Of a DNA stretch of 34,427 bases, positions 9,265 to 20,031 are shown in pieces. Made by a program: the position numbers and the translations under genes. This stretch comes from Batkoa obscura (lineage: Eukaryota; Entomophthoromycota; Entomophthoromycetes; Entomophthorales; Batkoaceae): positions 1 through 34,427 of the forward strand of contig JASVEC010000186.1 of NCBI GenBank assembly GCA_030770535.1. Direction: 5' to 3'. The first letter of the stretch is position 1. Each line of letters opens with the position of its first letter. The notes beneath the pieces were generated by a model. It was given only the letters and a program-made list of their open reading frames with translations, searched no databases and had not been told where the DNA came from.

Positions 9265-10947
9265 TTATTTTTTGGCGTTAAATATATACAGTACAGCACT
9301 AGCCAGCTCAATATTATAATAAGCCACATTAGCTACTGTCCCAATTGTAAGTAAATACTTTAAACTATTTAAATACTTTTGAATAATTGTATCCACTTTG
9401 ACTTCCGACTTATGCTTAAATCTAGCTAAAAATATCACTACTTGTAGAGCCATCCCTAGTTCAATATTTGTTAAATAGTTGGCAGGTAATTTTAAACAGT
9501 AGTAAAGAGTTAAATAACCCTGGATTAAAACTTTAGTTATATAATTGCTATCGTTACAGATGAATTCAGCACGATCAAACTGATAAGATTTACTTGAGTT
9601 ATAGAACTTTAAAGAGAGTATAAAGTAGATATAATAGTTACAAATAAGTAATAGTTTATAGTGTTCATAACTCATTTTTAAATCAAATTGAATCTCAACG
9701 CTCGTGAATATGATCAAATAATTTTTTTCAAGTTTTTGAATCCTTTCTATTAATTGTTCAATTTTCAACTCATTGACTATTTGGGTTTTATCTAAATTCA
9801 CATATTCATCCTTTAATACTCTAATTGCAAATGTGATTGAACTCAATTCATTGAATAATGAAGTGATAACAATACTATAACAGAAATCAAAATCCACTTT
9901 ACATGCACTATAATTTGGCCTTCTCTTTAAAAACAAACTGTTTAAAACCTTCTTAAAAGCCAAGTTTAATATTTTAGGGCGATAGGGTAATATTATACTG
10001 GAGCCAAACGATAATGATAAATTAATAGAAAAAAGGTTCATAACAGAATATAGCATGACTCTTTCAATTTTACAAACAAGTGGAAGGTCATTAGGAGTTA
10101 AATGCAGTCCAATTGAACTAGAAGAAATAGTTAAAAAATGAAGGTATCTTTCAATATTTGGAGTGATCCATTCTGTTTTATAGCATCCAGTAATCATTAT
10201 AAACACACTTTGGATATTTTGCAATGTTAGTTTAATCCTATAAGGTGTTCCTAGTTCTTTATACAACTCATTTACAATAAATTTTATTATTTTAGCTATT
10301 ACTTCGTTTGATTCCATTCCATACAACCCGGCCAATAAAATACACAATTTTAACGTATTGCTTTTACTACCAAAATCAAACTTAGATTGGATAAAAAGGG
10401 GGTAGCTTTTATTACTCGTGTTAAAAAAATGAGCATATGCTTGTTTCAATACTGGATGCCAACTTTGAAACTCCTTTTCTACTACTATTTGTTTCTTGTC
10501 ACTACTTTGCTGCTTTATGTAAACTTTAAAACCTTCACTTATTTTTAAGATAAAACTAAGGCCAATACTCGATTTAAGCGGGGAGGGATATAAAAAGATA
10601 GTCATTAAGTTCTCAAATAAATTCTTATTGGTGATACTATTTAGTATTCCAAGGGGTGTATACGGGTTATTAAAACAAGCTGGTAACTTTATTATTTTAG
10701 TTTTATAGCGAACTCTTGTTTTTTTAATATCATTTATGTTACTTTTATTATTTATATTGACTTTGAAGTTGTTTATATTATTTTCTATAAAGTGTAGCTT
10801 TTTGGTATGTTTTGGTTTTCTTGTATAACTGCATTGCTCCTTTAAATCAATACATGTGTCGCAGCTAGGTTTTTTTCTATCACATTTTCGGTGTCCGTAC
10901 GTGCATGTGTCACAACTATGTGCGCTCGTATCTATGCTATTGGTCAT
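9265..10947 (-). CDS. Zn2Cys6 transcription factor B (paralogue of A)
   Basis: A 560-aa single-exon regulator. The zinc cluster has cysteines at 12, 15, 22, 29, 32 and 39 with the C-x2-C-x6-C-x6-C-x2-C-x6-C spacing, and Arg/Lys residues between Cys15 and Cys29 fit DNA contact. A Lys-rich tract (about 78-90) may direct nuclear import. Downstream, the paired motifs SNKSYPLFIQSKFDFGSK, LKLCILLAGL and LGTPYRIKLTLQNIQ match SNKIFPVLIRSHFDISSK, LKMSILLVGL and LGTPHLIKPTLQNVQ of factor A. The two are therefore diverged duplicates, in opposite orientation ~5.3 kb apart. The ATG at 10947 lies 11 codons before the first cysteine. The gene is divergent from TPI1 with 711 bases between the starts. Its regulon cannot be read from the sequence. 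Confidence 0.9.
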   Translation of the reverse strand: MTNSIDTSAHSCDTCTYGHRKCDRKKPSCDTCIDLKEQCSYTRKPKHTKKLHFIENNINNFKVNINNKSNINDIKKTRVRYKTKIIKLPACFNNPYTPLGILNSITNKNLFENLMTIFLYPSPLKSSIGLSFILKISEGFKVYIKQQSSDKKQIVVEKEFQSWHPVLKQAYAHFFNTSNKSYPLFIQSKFDFGSKSNTLKLCILLAGLYGMESNEVIAKIIKFIVNELYKELGTPYRIKLTLQNIQSVFIMITGCYKTEWITPNIERYLHFLTISSSSIGLHLTPNDLPLVCKIERVMLYSVMNLFSINLSLSFGSSIILPYRPKILNLAFKKVLNSLFLKRRPNYSACKVDFDFCYSIVITSLFNELSSITFAIRVLKDEYVNLDKTQIVNELKIEQLIERIQKLEKNYLIIFTSVEIQFDLKMSYEHYKLLLICNYYIYFILSLKFYNSSKSYQFDRAEFICNDSNYITKVLIQGYLTLYYCLKLPANYLTNIELGMALQVVIFLARFKHKSEVKVDTIIQKYLNSLKYLLTIGTVANVAYYNIELASAVLYIFNAKK

Positions 10948-11658
10948 TTTTTAGTCTTGTATTTAGTTTAGCTTTTAAGAAAGAAAGTAAGTTAAACACA
11001 AGACTGGTTTATGAGAATTCCTATTTAATTTATGCATCTGTTATCTTGGAAAAACTTTGAATAAACATAGGTCTCTTTTTTAGCACCAAGCTATTTAATT
11101 AATTTCCAACATCATTAGTAACTACTATTAAGCTAGTCTATACCTAACCAATAAGATTATTTATCTTGTTATTTGCTATTGAGTTTAATTTTTTACATTT
11201 ACTTGGTTGATTCTACTCATCCAATAATATATCGAGATTTTAAAAAAAATTGCATCTCCAAAAAATAACTTTGAGTAGCTTCTTCCTAAATAGGTGAAAA
11301 AGTGTTAGTTAAATAATAATTGTTATTCATTTTTAAATAATTAGTTGTTTAATTTATATAATAAAGTAAGAGTGTCAGTTATTAAATATAGGTAGTAAAA
11401 ATCATAAAGATATAACTAACAGGATGCATATGAAACATAAAACAACTTTTGCAAAAAAGATACGAAAAGGCTAATTAAATCCTGAAAATAAGTACTTATT
11501 GACCCAATCTTAAATTAGACCAATAAAAATGGATGAAATAGTCATGAAAGCAATTAAAAAGCGAAGATGTAATTTGATGACGAAAATATAACTATAAAAG
11601 ATAGCGATAAAGGGTTAAATCTTTATATTTTAACTTGTAACTTTTATAACAACACAAA
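10948..11658. other. Divergent promoter region between factor B and TPI1
   Basis: A 711-bp gene-free region between two divergent starts, so it must hold both promoters. Apart from a TATA-like box near TPI1, no recognisable sites or repeats are seen. Confidence 0.6.
11593..11600 (+). promoter_or_regulatory. TATA-like box upstream of TPI1
   Basis: TATAAAAG lies 66 bases before the TPI1 ATG. It is a textbook TATA match, but in DNA this AT-rich it can occur by chance. Its support comes only from its position before a highly expressed type of gene. Confidence 0.35.
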
Positions 11659-12668
<1,010 letters not shown>

Positions 12669-12677
12669 TTTTTATTA

Positions 12678-12741
12678 AATAAAGATAATAAGCATATTAC
12701 AAAATTTTAATATTTATCTTAATATAATCATTTTATTTATT
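12678..12741. promoter_or_regulatory. Facing poly(A) signals between TPI1 and RRP43
   Basis: AATAAA at 12678-12683 serves TPI1 (+). TTTATT at 12732-12737 and 12736-12741 reads as AATAAA for RRP43 (-). With only 85 bases between the two stop codons, the 3' ends of the transcripts are likely to overlap (inference). Confidence 0.5.
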
Positions 12742-12753
12742 TCTATTCAAAGC

Positions 12754-13867
12754 TTACTCAACATCATTTGGATAAATGATGGATTTTATATAATTAACAC
12801 GCTCCTTTGTTAACTGCAAGCACTCTCTAAGTTCTTGTTTATTAATTAACTTATCTCCATATTTATAAGTATAAATCAAATCATTATCATCATTTACTAT
12901 AATTAATAAATAATTTCTTATCATTTCTTGCTCAAAATTGTTGGGATCACTTAGTATTATGCCGCTACAGTATTATTGTTATTCAATTGTTTGTATTAAA
13001 TTAGTAATCTAATCTTACCTATCAAATTTTACGAAGGATAATGGAAATAAGTTATAATTTACAGTTAAAGAATCAAACTCCTTATCAACTACCGTATAAA
13101 CCCCTTGCTCTTCATCAAGTACCAACTTGGGTAATTGAACTAAAGATTAAACTATAAATGATAACCAGGGATAAAAACGATTGAATAGTTACCATTTTTT
13201 AATGCTAATATAGTGGAAATAATTGAGGCGTCTAATACATTACCATCATCAGATAGACAAATGGTATCTATATATAATGTCCAGACTGCTTTTCCAACTT
13301 CAATCACTAATTGCTTTTTATCAAATAGAGAATTGCTTTATTGTTATTAATTATTATTTGTTTACTTGATTCTAATTAATAACTTACATATTTAACAACT
13401 GATTAACAATATGACTGTAAATCATAGATTGATCATTTGGTGGGCCTGGCTTTATTTTATTTGAGCATAAGGGGCCAAGTTCAACATTTGGTACTAAATT
13501 ACAAATCAATACACTTACTTTATATAATGTTTTTATTTTTGTTATTACCTAAATAACCTTCGTCTGGATACTCCCAATTAGGTTCTGCAATTTCAGCTTT
13601 TATAGCTGTAACTACCATAGTTTTGCCTATCCTCAAAATCACTGAACCTTCCGAAGTAGTTATTGTATCTATTGAGTAAATTGCATTATGTTAGTAACTA
13701 TACATTTAAAATATTAAAATAGTACTTTGATTTAAATGAATAGTTCTGCATTGGTCTATATTCCTACCATCAATTCTTAAGTTTAAGTTTAAAAACTTTC
13801 TCATGTATTCTTTTGGATGCATACGTTGGAATGCCAACGCTTCTTCATTTAATTTATTGGATTTCAT
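12754..13867 (-). CDS. RRP43: Exosome core subunit Rrp43 (EXOSC8-like)
   Basis: An RNase PH-fold subunit of the six-member ring of the RNA exosome, which processes and degrades RNA in nucleus and cytoplasm. Six exons (13867-13726, 13668-13549, 13493-13388, 13335-13193, 13139-13019, 12964-12754) join with consistent phases to 280 aa, the expected size. Introns are 52-57 nt; the first has a perfect TACTAAC branch site. Recognisable pieces in order are EYMRKFLNLNLRIDGR, TITTSEGSVILRIG, VTAIKAEIAEP, PNVELGPLCSNKIKPGPP, VWTLYIDTICLSDDGNVLDA, ALKNVQLP and SGIILSDPNNFEQE. The PNVxLxPLC...GPP stretch points to Rrp43 rather than Rrp42 or Rrp45. As in other eukaryotic ring subunits, catalytic phosphorolysis is not expected. 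No exon exceeds ~211 nt, which makes the gene easy to miss. It converges on TPI1. Confidence 0.9.
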
Positions 13868-14102
13868 TTTACTTTCCTAGCTTGTCTTAATAAAATGTAG
13901 AAAATGGAATTTTTAAAAATGTCTAATTTTATAAATTGAAAAAATTGACGAAAATTTTAAACCAAAATGTTATTTTAAAATATGCTGAACACTATAATAG
14001 AAAATTTAAAAGTTAACTTGTATATATCTTTATTTATCTCATAAATTATCTATAACAATAATAACACTACTATTATTTCATACAACAAAACAATAATAGA
14101 AG

Positions 14103-14561
14103 TTATTCCATGACATCCTCATTTAATTTACTTTCTCTTTTTCTACTCACAAGGAATAACTCGTCCTCGCATACTTCATACTCTTTCTTTTCCATTTCTT
14201 GAATGAATTGATCATTGATGTGTTTAGAAATAGCAATCAAGTTATCTAATCCGTCTTCCATAGCTCGGACACTAGTAGTATCGTTAAAGGTTTGGATACG
14301 GAAATTCAATAATGGTTCTGAAGGATGAGGGATGGAATAGCCAACATATTCTACTTTTTGATCTTTTGCAACTGTCCACCTTAATGCGTTACCAAGAGTA
14401 TGATCCTCTTCTTTTAATTGAAAAGTGGTACTCGTTAAATCTTTATTGCCACTTATAATCTTGATCTTGTCCATTCCTTCCTCAAGTTCAATTTCATTTT
14501 CAGCGCCTATTACTTCCCCTTCATTTAATTGTTGGTCTACTATTTCTTGTTCAGTATTCAT
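14103..14561 (-). CDS. RPC19: RNA polymerase I/III subunit AC19
   Basis: A 152-aa single-exon gene for the small alpha-like subunit shared by RNA polymerases I and III, which pairs with AC40 to nucleate assembly in the nucleus. An acidic N-terminal tail (1-33) precedes the Rpb11-like dimerisation domain, with DHTLGNALRW at 53-62, GYSIPHPSE at 74-82 and LNFRIQT at 85-91. The C-terminal helix follows, and a charged tail ends the protein. The HTLGN...RW and YSIPHPSE signatures favour AC19 over Rpb11, which lacks the PHPSE form. The start at 14561 is the only in-frame ATG ahead of the domain. The gene lies between RRP43 and NDUFS8 on the same strand. Confidence 0.95.
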   Translation of the reverse strand: MNTEQEIVDQQLNEGEVIGAENEIELEEGMDKIKIISGNKDLTSTTFQLKEEDHTLGNALRWTVAKDQKVEYVGYSIPHPSEPLLNFRIQTFNDTTSVRAMEDGLDNLIAISKHINDQFIQEMEKKEYEVCEDELFLVSRKRESKLNEDVME

Positions 14562-14942
14562 TTTTAGGTTTTATTTTTCTATTAAGAGTTATAAATTGTA
14601 AAATATCAAAAATATTTTTTGTTGGAAATTAATTTCCCATAATGTTTTATAAGGATATAATTCTTTTTGGATCACCTTAATTTTTATCTAAATTTTCGAC
14701 ACGTAATTATTAGGGTAAGGATTATATAAATTTTTTACATATATAGTTTGATAGTAACAACAATAATAAAATACTAAAAGTAATAATTTAATGAACAAAT
14801 CACAAAGCATCAATTTCAAAATAAAATTATACATCAAGCCTCAAAAGGAAAAAAGATAACAAATAAAAACATTCACCATTTATAAGTGCATTAAAAAAGC
14901 TAGATAATAAATCGTAATAAGTGATTTTCTAAAAACTCGTAA
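14562..14942. other. Short intergenic region, RPC19 promoter side
   Basis: 381 bases between the NDUFS8 stop and the RPC19 start, both on the minus strand. It should hold the NDUFS8 3' end and the RPC19 promoter. No further feature is seen. Confidence 0.55.
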
Positions 14943-15701
<759 letters not shown>

Positions 15702-16244
15702 TTTAGCTAATGTGTTGTATCTAATTTTTAAATCAGCTAAATTATTAATATGATCACTGCTATTAATTACCTTTTAACTACAATTTTACTATTTCAACTA
15801 AAAGTTTAAATCTTCGCTTAGATTATTTCGTTTTATCAAAGATTTAAGATTAAAAGATCTTATTGATTGGTTGATTTATCTAAGAAATTCAATAGATTAT
15901 CAAGATTAGTTAGATCAAAATAGCCAATAATATATCGAGAATCGTTTATATGACAACTATAATTTGCTCACATCCACATACTAAAACAAATTAACGATTA
16001 TCTAAAATTATAATTTATTGTTATAATTCCCATTTGTTGGATTATGATCCTAATATGAAATAATGTATTACTTTAGTAAGTAAAATATTCAGCTATATAA
16101 TCTCTGATACTATTATTATATATAAATTGTGATTGTTTTTATTAGTTCTAATACTAAGGCACTTGTAATTCATTGAAGGGATTTCCAGTTTTATATGAAA
16201 CATTGGCTGATTTTGGCAGAGGTACTAAATTCTATAACACAAGA

Positions 16245-16349
16245 TATAAGGGCATCTTTTTTGGCTTTATCACTTTTTCCATCTTTTAACCACTATTTGA
16301 GCGGAAAAATTGGTAATAAAATTTTTAAACACAAAAATACATCCCCATA
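16245..16349 (-). mobile_element. MITE copy 5 (orientation B)
   Basis: 105 bp with TA at both ends. GGCTTTATCACTTTTTCC and CACTATTTGAGCGGAAAA are intact and the right end is ATACATCCCCATA. The left terminal G run is reduced to GGG. Confidence 0.88.
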
Positions 16350-16842
16350 TTTTCCAAAGCAATTTCTTTTTGGGCAGATCCACTCTATTAAGAGTATAGA
16401 ATTGCTACAGTTCAATTTTTACAGGAAAATTATCTCACTTTTAGACACAAGAAATATTTGCTATTGCAATCAACGACTTTGCATATAATTTTAGTCCAGA
16501 AAATCGCACTACTTTACAAATATCTTATAAATTTTCTAAATTAAGCTACAAATTTTGGCTGACAATTTTCGTTTTTATTGCTTATCTACGAATATATTAT
16601 TAGATGCGTAAATTTATGTTCAATAAAAATATTAAATATTTAGGTGATAAATAAAAATAAAGATGAAGTTATTCATATGTAAAGTAGCAGAACCTATAAA
16701 AACTATACAAGTCTTTAAAGTATGTATTTTTTAATGCAGAAAAGTGAATATATTTTTAAAAAATGGCTAATATTTTAGAATAAAATCATTTTCCTTGGAA
16801 TTAGAAATATGATTACCACAGACAGCCTTTTATCAGTTACTA

Positions 16843-16947
16843 TATGGGGATGTATTTTTGTATTTAATAATTTTACTAATAATTTTTCCACTCAAATAGC
16901 GCTTAAAAGATGGAAAAAGTAATGAAGCCAAAAAAAACACTCCCATA
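16843..16947 (+). mobile_element. MITE copy 6 (orientation A)
   Basis: A near-consensus 105 bp copy, from TATGGGGATGTATTTTTG through TTTTTCCACTCAAATAGCGC to AACACTCCCATA, flanked by TA. It can serve as the reference copy. Confidence 0.93.
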
Positions 16948-17093
16948 TTTTATTAAATATTTTTTTAGCCAGTTTTGATATTATTGTATTTACTTTATCA
17001 AATAATTTTATCAAATAATTTTGTATATTTTCATTTAATCTCATGTATTATAGTAATAACATTTATTTTAGCTTAACACTTTTCAAATAAGCA

Positions 17094-17196
17094 TTTGGGA
17101 GTGTTTTTTTTGACTTCATTATTTTTTCCATTTTTAAGCGCTATTTAAGCGTAAAATTTATTAGTAAAGTTCTTAAACACAAAAATACATCCCCAT
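17094..17196 (-). mobile_element. MITE copy 7 (orientation B)
   Basis: Starts TTTGGGAGTGTTTTTTTTG and keeps AAGCGCTATTT, ending ATACATCCCCAT. It lies 26 bases left of copy 8 in the same orientation. Confidence 0.87.
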
Positions 17197-17222
17197 TTTT
17201 ACAAATGAATTAACTATTTATA

Positions 17223-17322
17223 TATGAAGATACTTTTTTTCGTCACTTTTTCTATCTTTTAAACGCTATTTGAGTGAAAAAATTGTTAATAAAATTCCTA
17301 AACATAAAAATACATCCCCATA
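17223..17322 (-). mobile_element. MITE copy 8 (orientation B)
   Basis: A slightly shortened copy beginning TATGAAGATAC, with an AACGCTATTTGAGTGAAAA core and ACATCCCCATA right end. It forms an inverted pair with copy 9, 48 bases away. Confidence 0.85.
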
Positions 17323-17370
17323 TTTCATATTTTACTGTAACATTGATTAAGTGTTTTTTGTGTACATCAA

Positions 17371-17475
17371 TATGTGGATGTATTTTTATGTTTAGGAATT
17401 TTACTGACAATTTTTTCACTCAAATAGCGCTTGAAAGATGGAAAAAATAATGAAGTCAAAAAAAACATCACCATA
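17371..17475 (+). mobile_element. MITE copy 9, abutting the transposon (orientation A)
   Basis: Runs from TATGTGGATGTATTTTTATG to AACATCACCATA. Its final TA at 17474-17475 is also the TA that precedes the left end of the 2.4 kb transposon, so the two elements touch and share one target dinucleotide. Confidence 0.9.
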
Positions 17476-17760
17476 TGGGGCTGTCCTAATTGGTTTCAGA
17501 ATCTACTTAGAAATTAATCCAAATTTAAAATTTCAAGTTTGTGTCCAACATAACGGTTAAATCTAAAAAGCCTAAAATTAAATGTCTCTATTTAAAACTT
17601 ATTTTAATTGTTTTTTTTTCTTAAATAGCTAATTTTCCTAACTATATATTTTATGTTAGTTCTGTTAGATATTTAACAGATATATAATATATAACTATAT
17701 GATTATATAATTATATAAATACACTTATTTGACTTTATTTTTTGTTGAAATAAAAATAAA

Positions 17761-19441
17761 ATGCAAACTTTCATAACTAAACTTCGAAATGGAATTTTTG
17801 AAAACTTCAATACAATAGGGAGAAGTACACAATATAAACATTGTAATTCATTTACATCAATTTTAAGAGCTACTTATAACAACCCAAGGTTTATGGAATT
17901 TTATAATAAAACAAAACAAAGAAAAGATATATTATCAAAGTTTACTATCGATAATAATAAACTTAATCAAGTAATGTATAAAACTAGTGCTTTAAGGGAA
18001 ACAGGAAACAAAAACCAGCAAGTAGCGTTATTATCAACTATAGCTTCAGTATATTCTTTTGATGAATGTAAGAGTTTTGGGTTTAATATAAATAGAAATC
18101 AATATGATTATTCAAAAACAAGTAATAATAATAAAATATCAACATTAAAACCTATTATTAAAAATACAAAAAAAATTAAAGATGAGCAAATTGAAACTAT
18201 CATACAATATTTACTAAATGATTCAACTACTTCATCAAGATTTAATAAAAAAAATAACGATAGTAAATATTCATCAGATAATATATATATATTAAATAAA
18301 AGTAGAAGAATGATCTAAGAGATAAAGTAGTAGCTAGGTCAACGTTCTTTAAATATATACCAAGTAATTTCAAAAATCCAGCAAGAAAAACGGATGTATG
18401 TAATATATGTACCCAGTATACAGTTAGAAAAAAGTTATTTGAAAATAAAATAAATACAGCAAAAAACAAAGCAGAGATACAAGAAATTTTCAACGAAGAA
18501 GAAAAATTATACAAATTACATAAATTCTGTGTTGATACTCAAAAAAACACATTTAATGAAACTATCAAAAAATTAAATAACAAAAGTGTATAATAGTTTT
18601 AGATTTTAAACAAAATACGGAAATAGGGACAAGACCAGATTCAATAAATCTAGATCATTATAATAAACAAGCTATATCAGTATTAGGCTTTGGCGTATTA
18701 TATTTAAAAGATGATAAAACAATGGGCAAAGTTTACTTTGATTATTTATCTGAAATATTGAATCATAATTCAGCATATGCAGGAGATTGTTTAATCGATT
18801 TAATCTCTACAGAGCTTCTATTTAAAAAGTTTACAAAAATTAATATATGGGCAGATACAGGAAATCATTTTAGATCCCAAGAGTTTCTACACTATATGTT
18901 TAAAGAAATTCATAAAATAAATAGTAGTTTGAATGTTAATCTTAATTTTTTTGCTGAGCATCATGGAAAAAGTATAGTTGATGGACATTTTGGAAACCTT
19001 TCAAAATGGAAAAGTAGTTTTGAAGCGTTAGGTAAAATAGAAGATATCGATCAATTAATTTCAAGATTTGAGGCTTTTATTTGTGAGCATAACAAAATTA
19101 ATAACTCGACTGTTAATAATGGGAAAACAGACATAATTTTTAAAAAGTATAAAAGAAACAAAAATACAAAAAGAATAATAGAGATGCAGGGCATTAAGAA
19201 GTATTTACACATTATTAAGCATAACAATAAACTACATTGTTATCCAGTATCTGATACATCAAAAAAAAGCGATATAGTTCCAATTAAAGTTATAGAGTCT
19301 ATAGAAAACAGAAAAATTAAAAGATCGATCCCAGCTTACCTTACGAAGATAACAGAGAATTTCAAAATTTCGATATTTACTAAGCAAGTAAGTAGTTTGT
19401 TGAATGATAGAAATAGATTGTTAAATGTTAGGATTACTTAA
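17761..19441 (+). pseudogene. Decayed DDE-type transposase
   Basis: Three consecutive open segments in different frames. 17761-18318 has 185 codons and is Asn/Lys-rich. About 18297-18593 includes ARKTDVCNICTQY and LHKFCVDTQ, possible zinc ligands. 18593-19441 opens with IVLDFKQN and contains LGFGVLYL, INIWADTGNHFRSQEFLHYM and NFFAEHHGKSIVDGHFG. Joined conceptually they would give ~560 aa. The likely acidic triad is Asp in LDFKQN, Asp in WADTG, and Glu in FFAE (33 residues later) or Asp in VDGHFG. Two frame changes, at 18297-18316 and 18591-18596, are too tight for introns (which are ~50 nt here), so this copy is probably inactive. The pattern resembles uncharacterised transposase-like proteins of early-diverging fungi and oomycetes (from memory). 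Composition is even more AT-rich than its neighbours. Confidence 0.8.
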
Positions 19442-19590
19442 GTTATTAATAGCTAAGTTAATAAATAGTCAAAGAACAAGTAACTGTAATAATATGTAAA
19501 AACTATTATTACTTGTACTATATAGGGATGGTTAATTATAGTTTTGAGGCTAACCACTCCCTCCCATGCAGCTATTTATTAGCTTGGCAA
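19441..19590. repeat. Nested palindromes after the transposase
   Basis: Three nested inverted repeats. AGCTAAGTTAATAAATAG (about 19451-19468) pairs with CTATTTATTAGCTTGG (about 19571-19586). ACAAGTAACTGTAATAAT pairs with AACTATTATTACTTGT. AGGGATGGTTA (19524-19534) pairs with TAACCACTCCCT (19551-19562). They follow the transposase stop and could be a transcription end or a small nested insertion. CTATTTATTAGCTTAGCT also occurs near 29417-29436, outside the transposon. Confidence 0.55.
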
Positions 19591-20031
19591 TATATTAATA
19601 ACGTAATTATAACATTAAGATAGTTTATTTATTTGATAATAAATCTACAATGTTGGTTATAAAGCAGTTGATAGTAAATATTTCTCAATTAAGCTTTATA
19701 AGAACATGTATTTAAGATCTAGTAGAAATTCAACTAACTTACAGTATGAGCTATAATAGAATGATTTAGAACTGTGTTTGGGTACTTTTGTTTTAATAAA
19801 AGATGTGATTTTATAGAATTTTAAGCGAAGTTTTTAAAATACAAAATTTTTCAAAAATTGGATAAAATAATGAAACTAATTCAGACAACCCCATATGGTA
19901 AAAAAAACTATTGAATACAGAAGTAACTGAGATTATCAAGTTTATAATAGTAAAATAAAAAATGATAGTCTAAAGCACTTTAAATATTTATTTTAAACAT
20001 CAACAGTATGATATAATCTGGGATCAAAAGT

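Larger units (their letters stand above)
15702..17473. other. Gene-poor MITE-rich region
   Basis: About 1.8 kb between NDUFS8 and the DNA transposon. The left ~540 bases should include the NDUFS8 promoter. From 16245 rightwards it holds MITE copies 5-9, in part packed end to end. A 97-codon open frame at 16195-16488 is mostly MITE copy 5 and is not a gene. Confidence 0.65.
17474..19895 (+). mobile_element. TA-flanked DNA transposon with TATGGGG ends
   Basis: A 2.4 kb element. Its left end TATGGGGCTGTCCTAATTGG and the reverse complement of its right end, TATGGGGTTGTCTGAATTAG, agree at 16 of 20 positions, and GTTTCA follows in both. TA at 17474-17475 and 19894-19895 fits a TA target duplication, so the element proper is 17476-19893. 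It carries a transposase region at 17761-19441 in three frames and a palindromic stretch after it. The DDE-type domain and TA target would suit several TA-using groups; no superfamily could be assigned by eye. Its right end stops 138 bases short of the MOT1 stop codon. The inner right end resembles one end of the MITEs. Confidence 0.88.

Noticed and set aside
16195-16488. 97-codon open frame on the plus strand
   Set aside because: More than a third of it is MITE copy 5; the rest has no protein-like features.
18242-18514. Hydrophobic 90-aa protein on the minus strand
   Set aside because: Antisense to the transposase region; hydrophobicity comes from reading Lys/Asn codons backwards.
18591-18596. 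Programmed frameshift in the transposase
   Set aside because: No slippery heptamer is evident and a second frame change lies nearby, so ordinary decay is the simpler reading.
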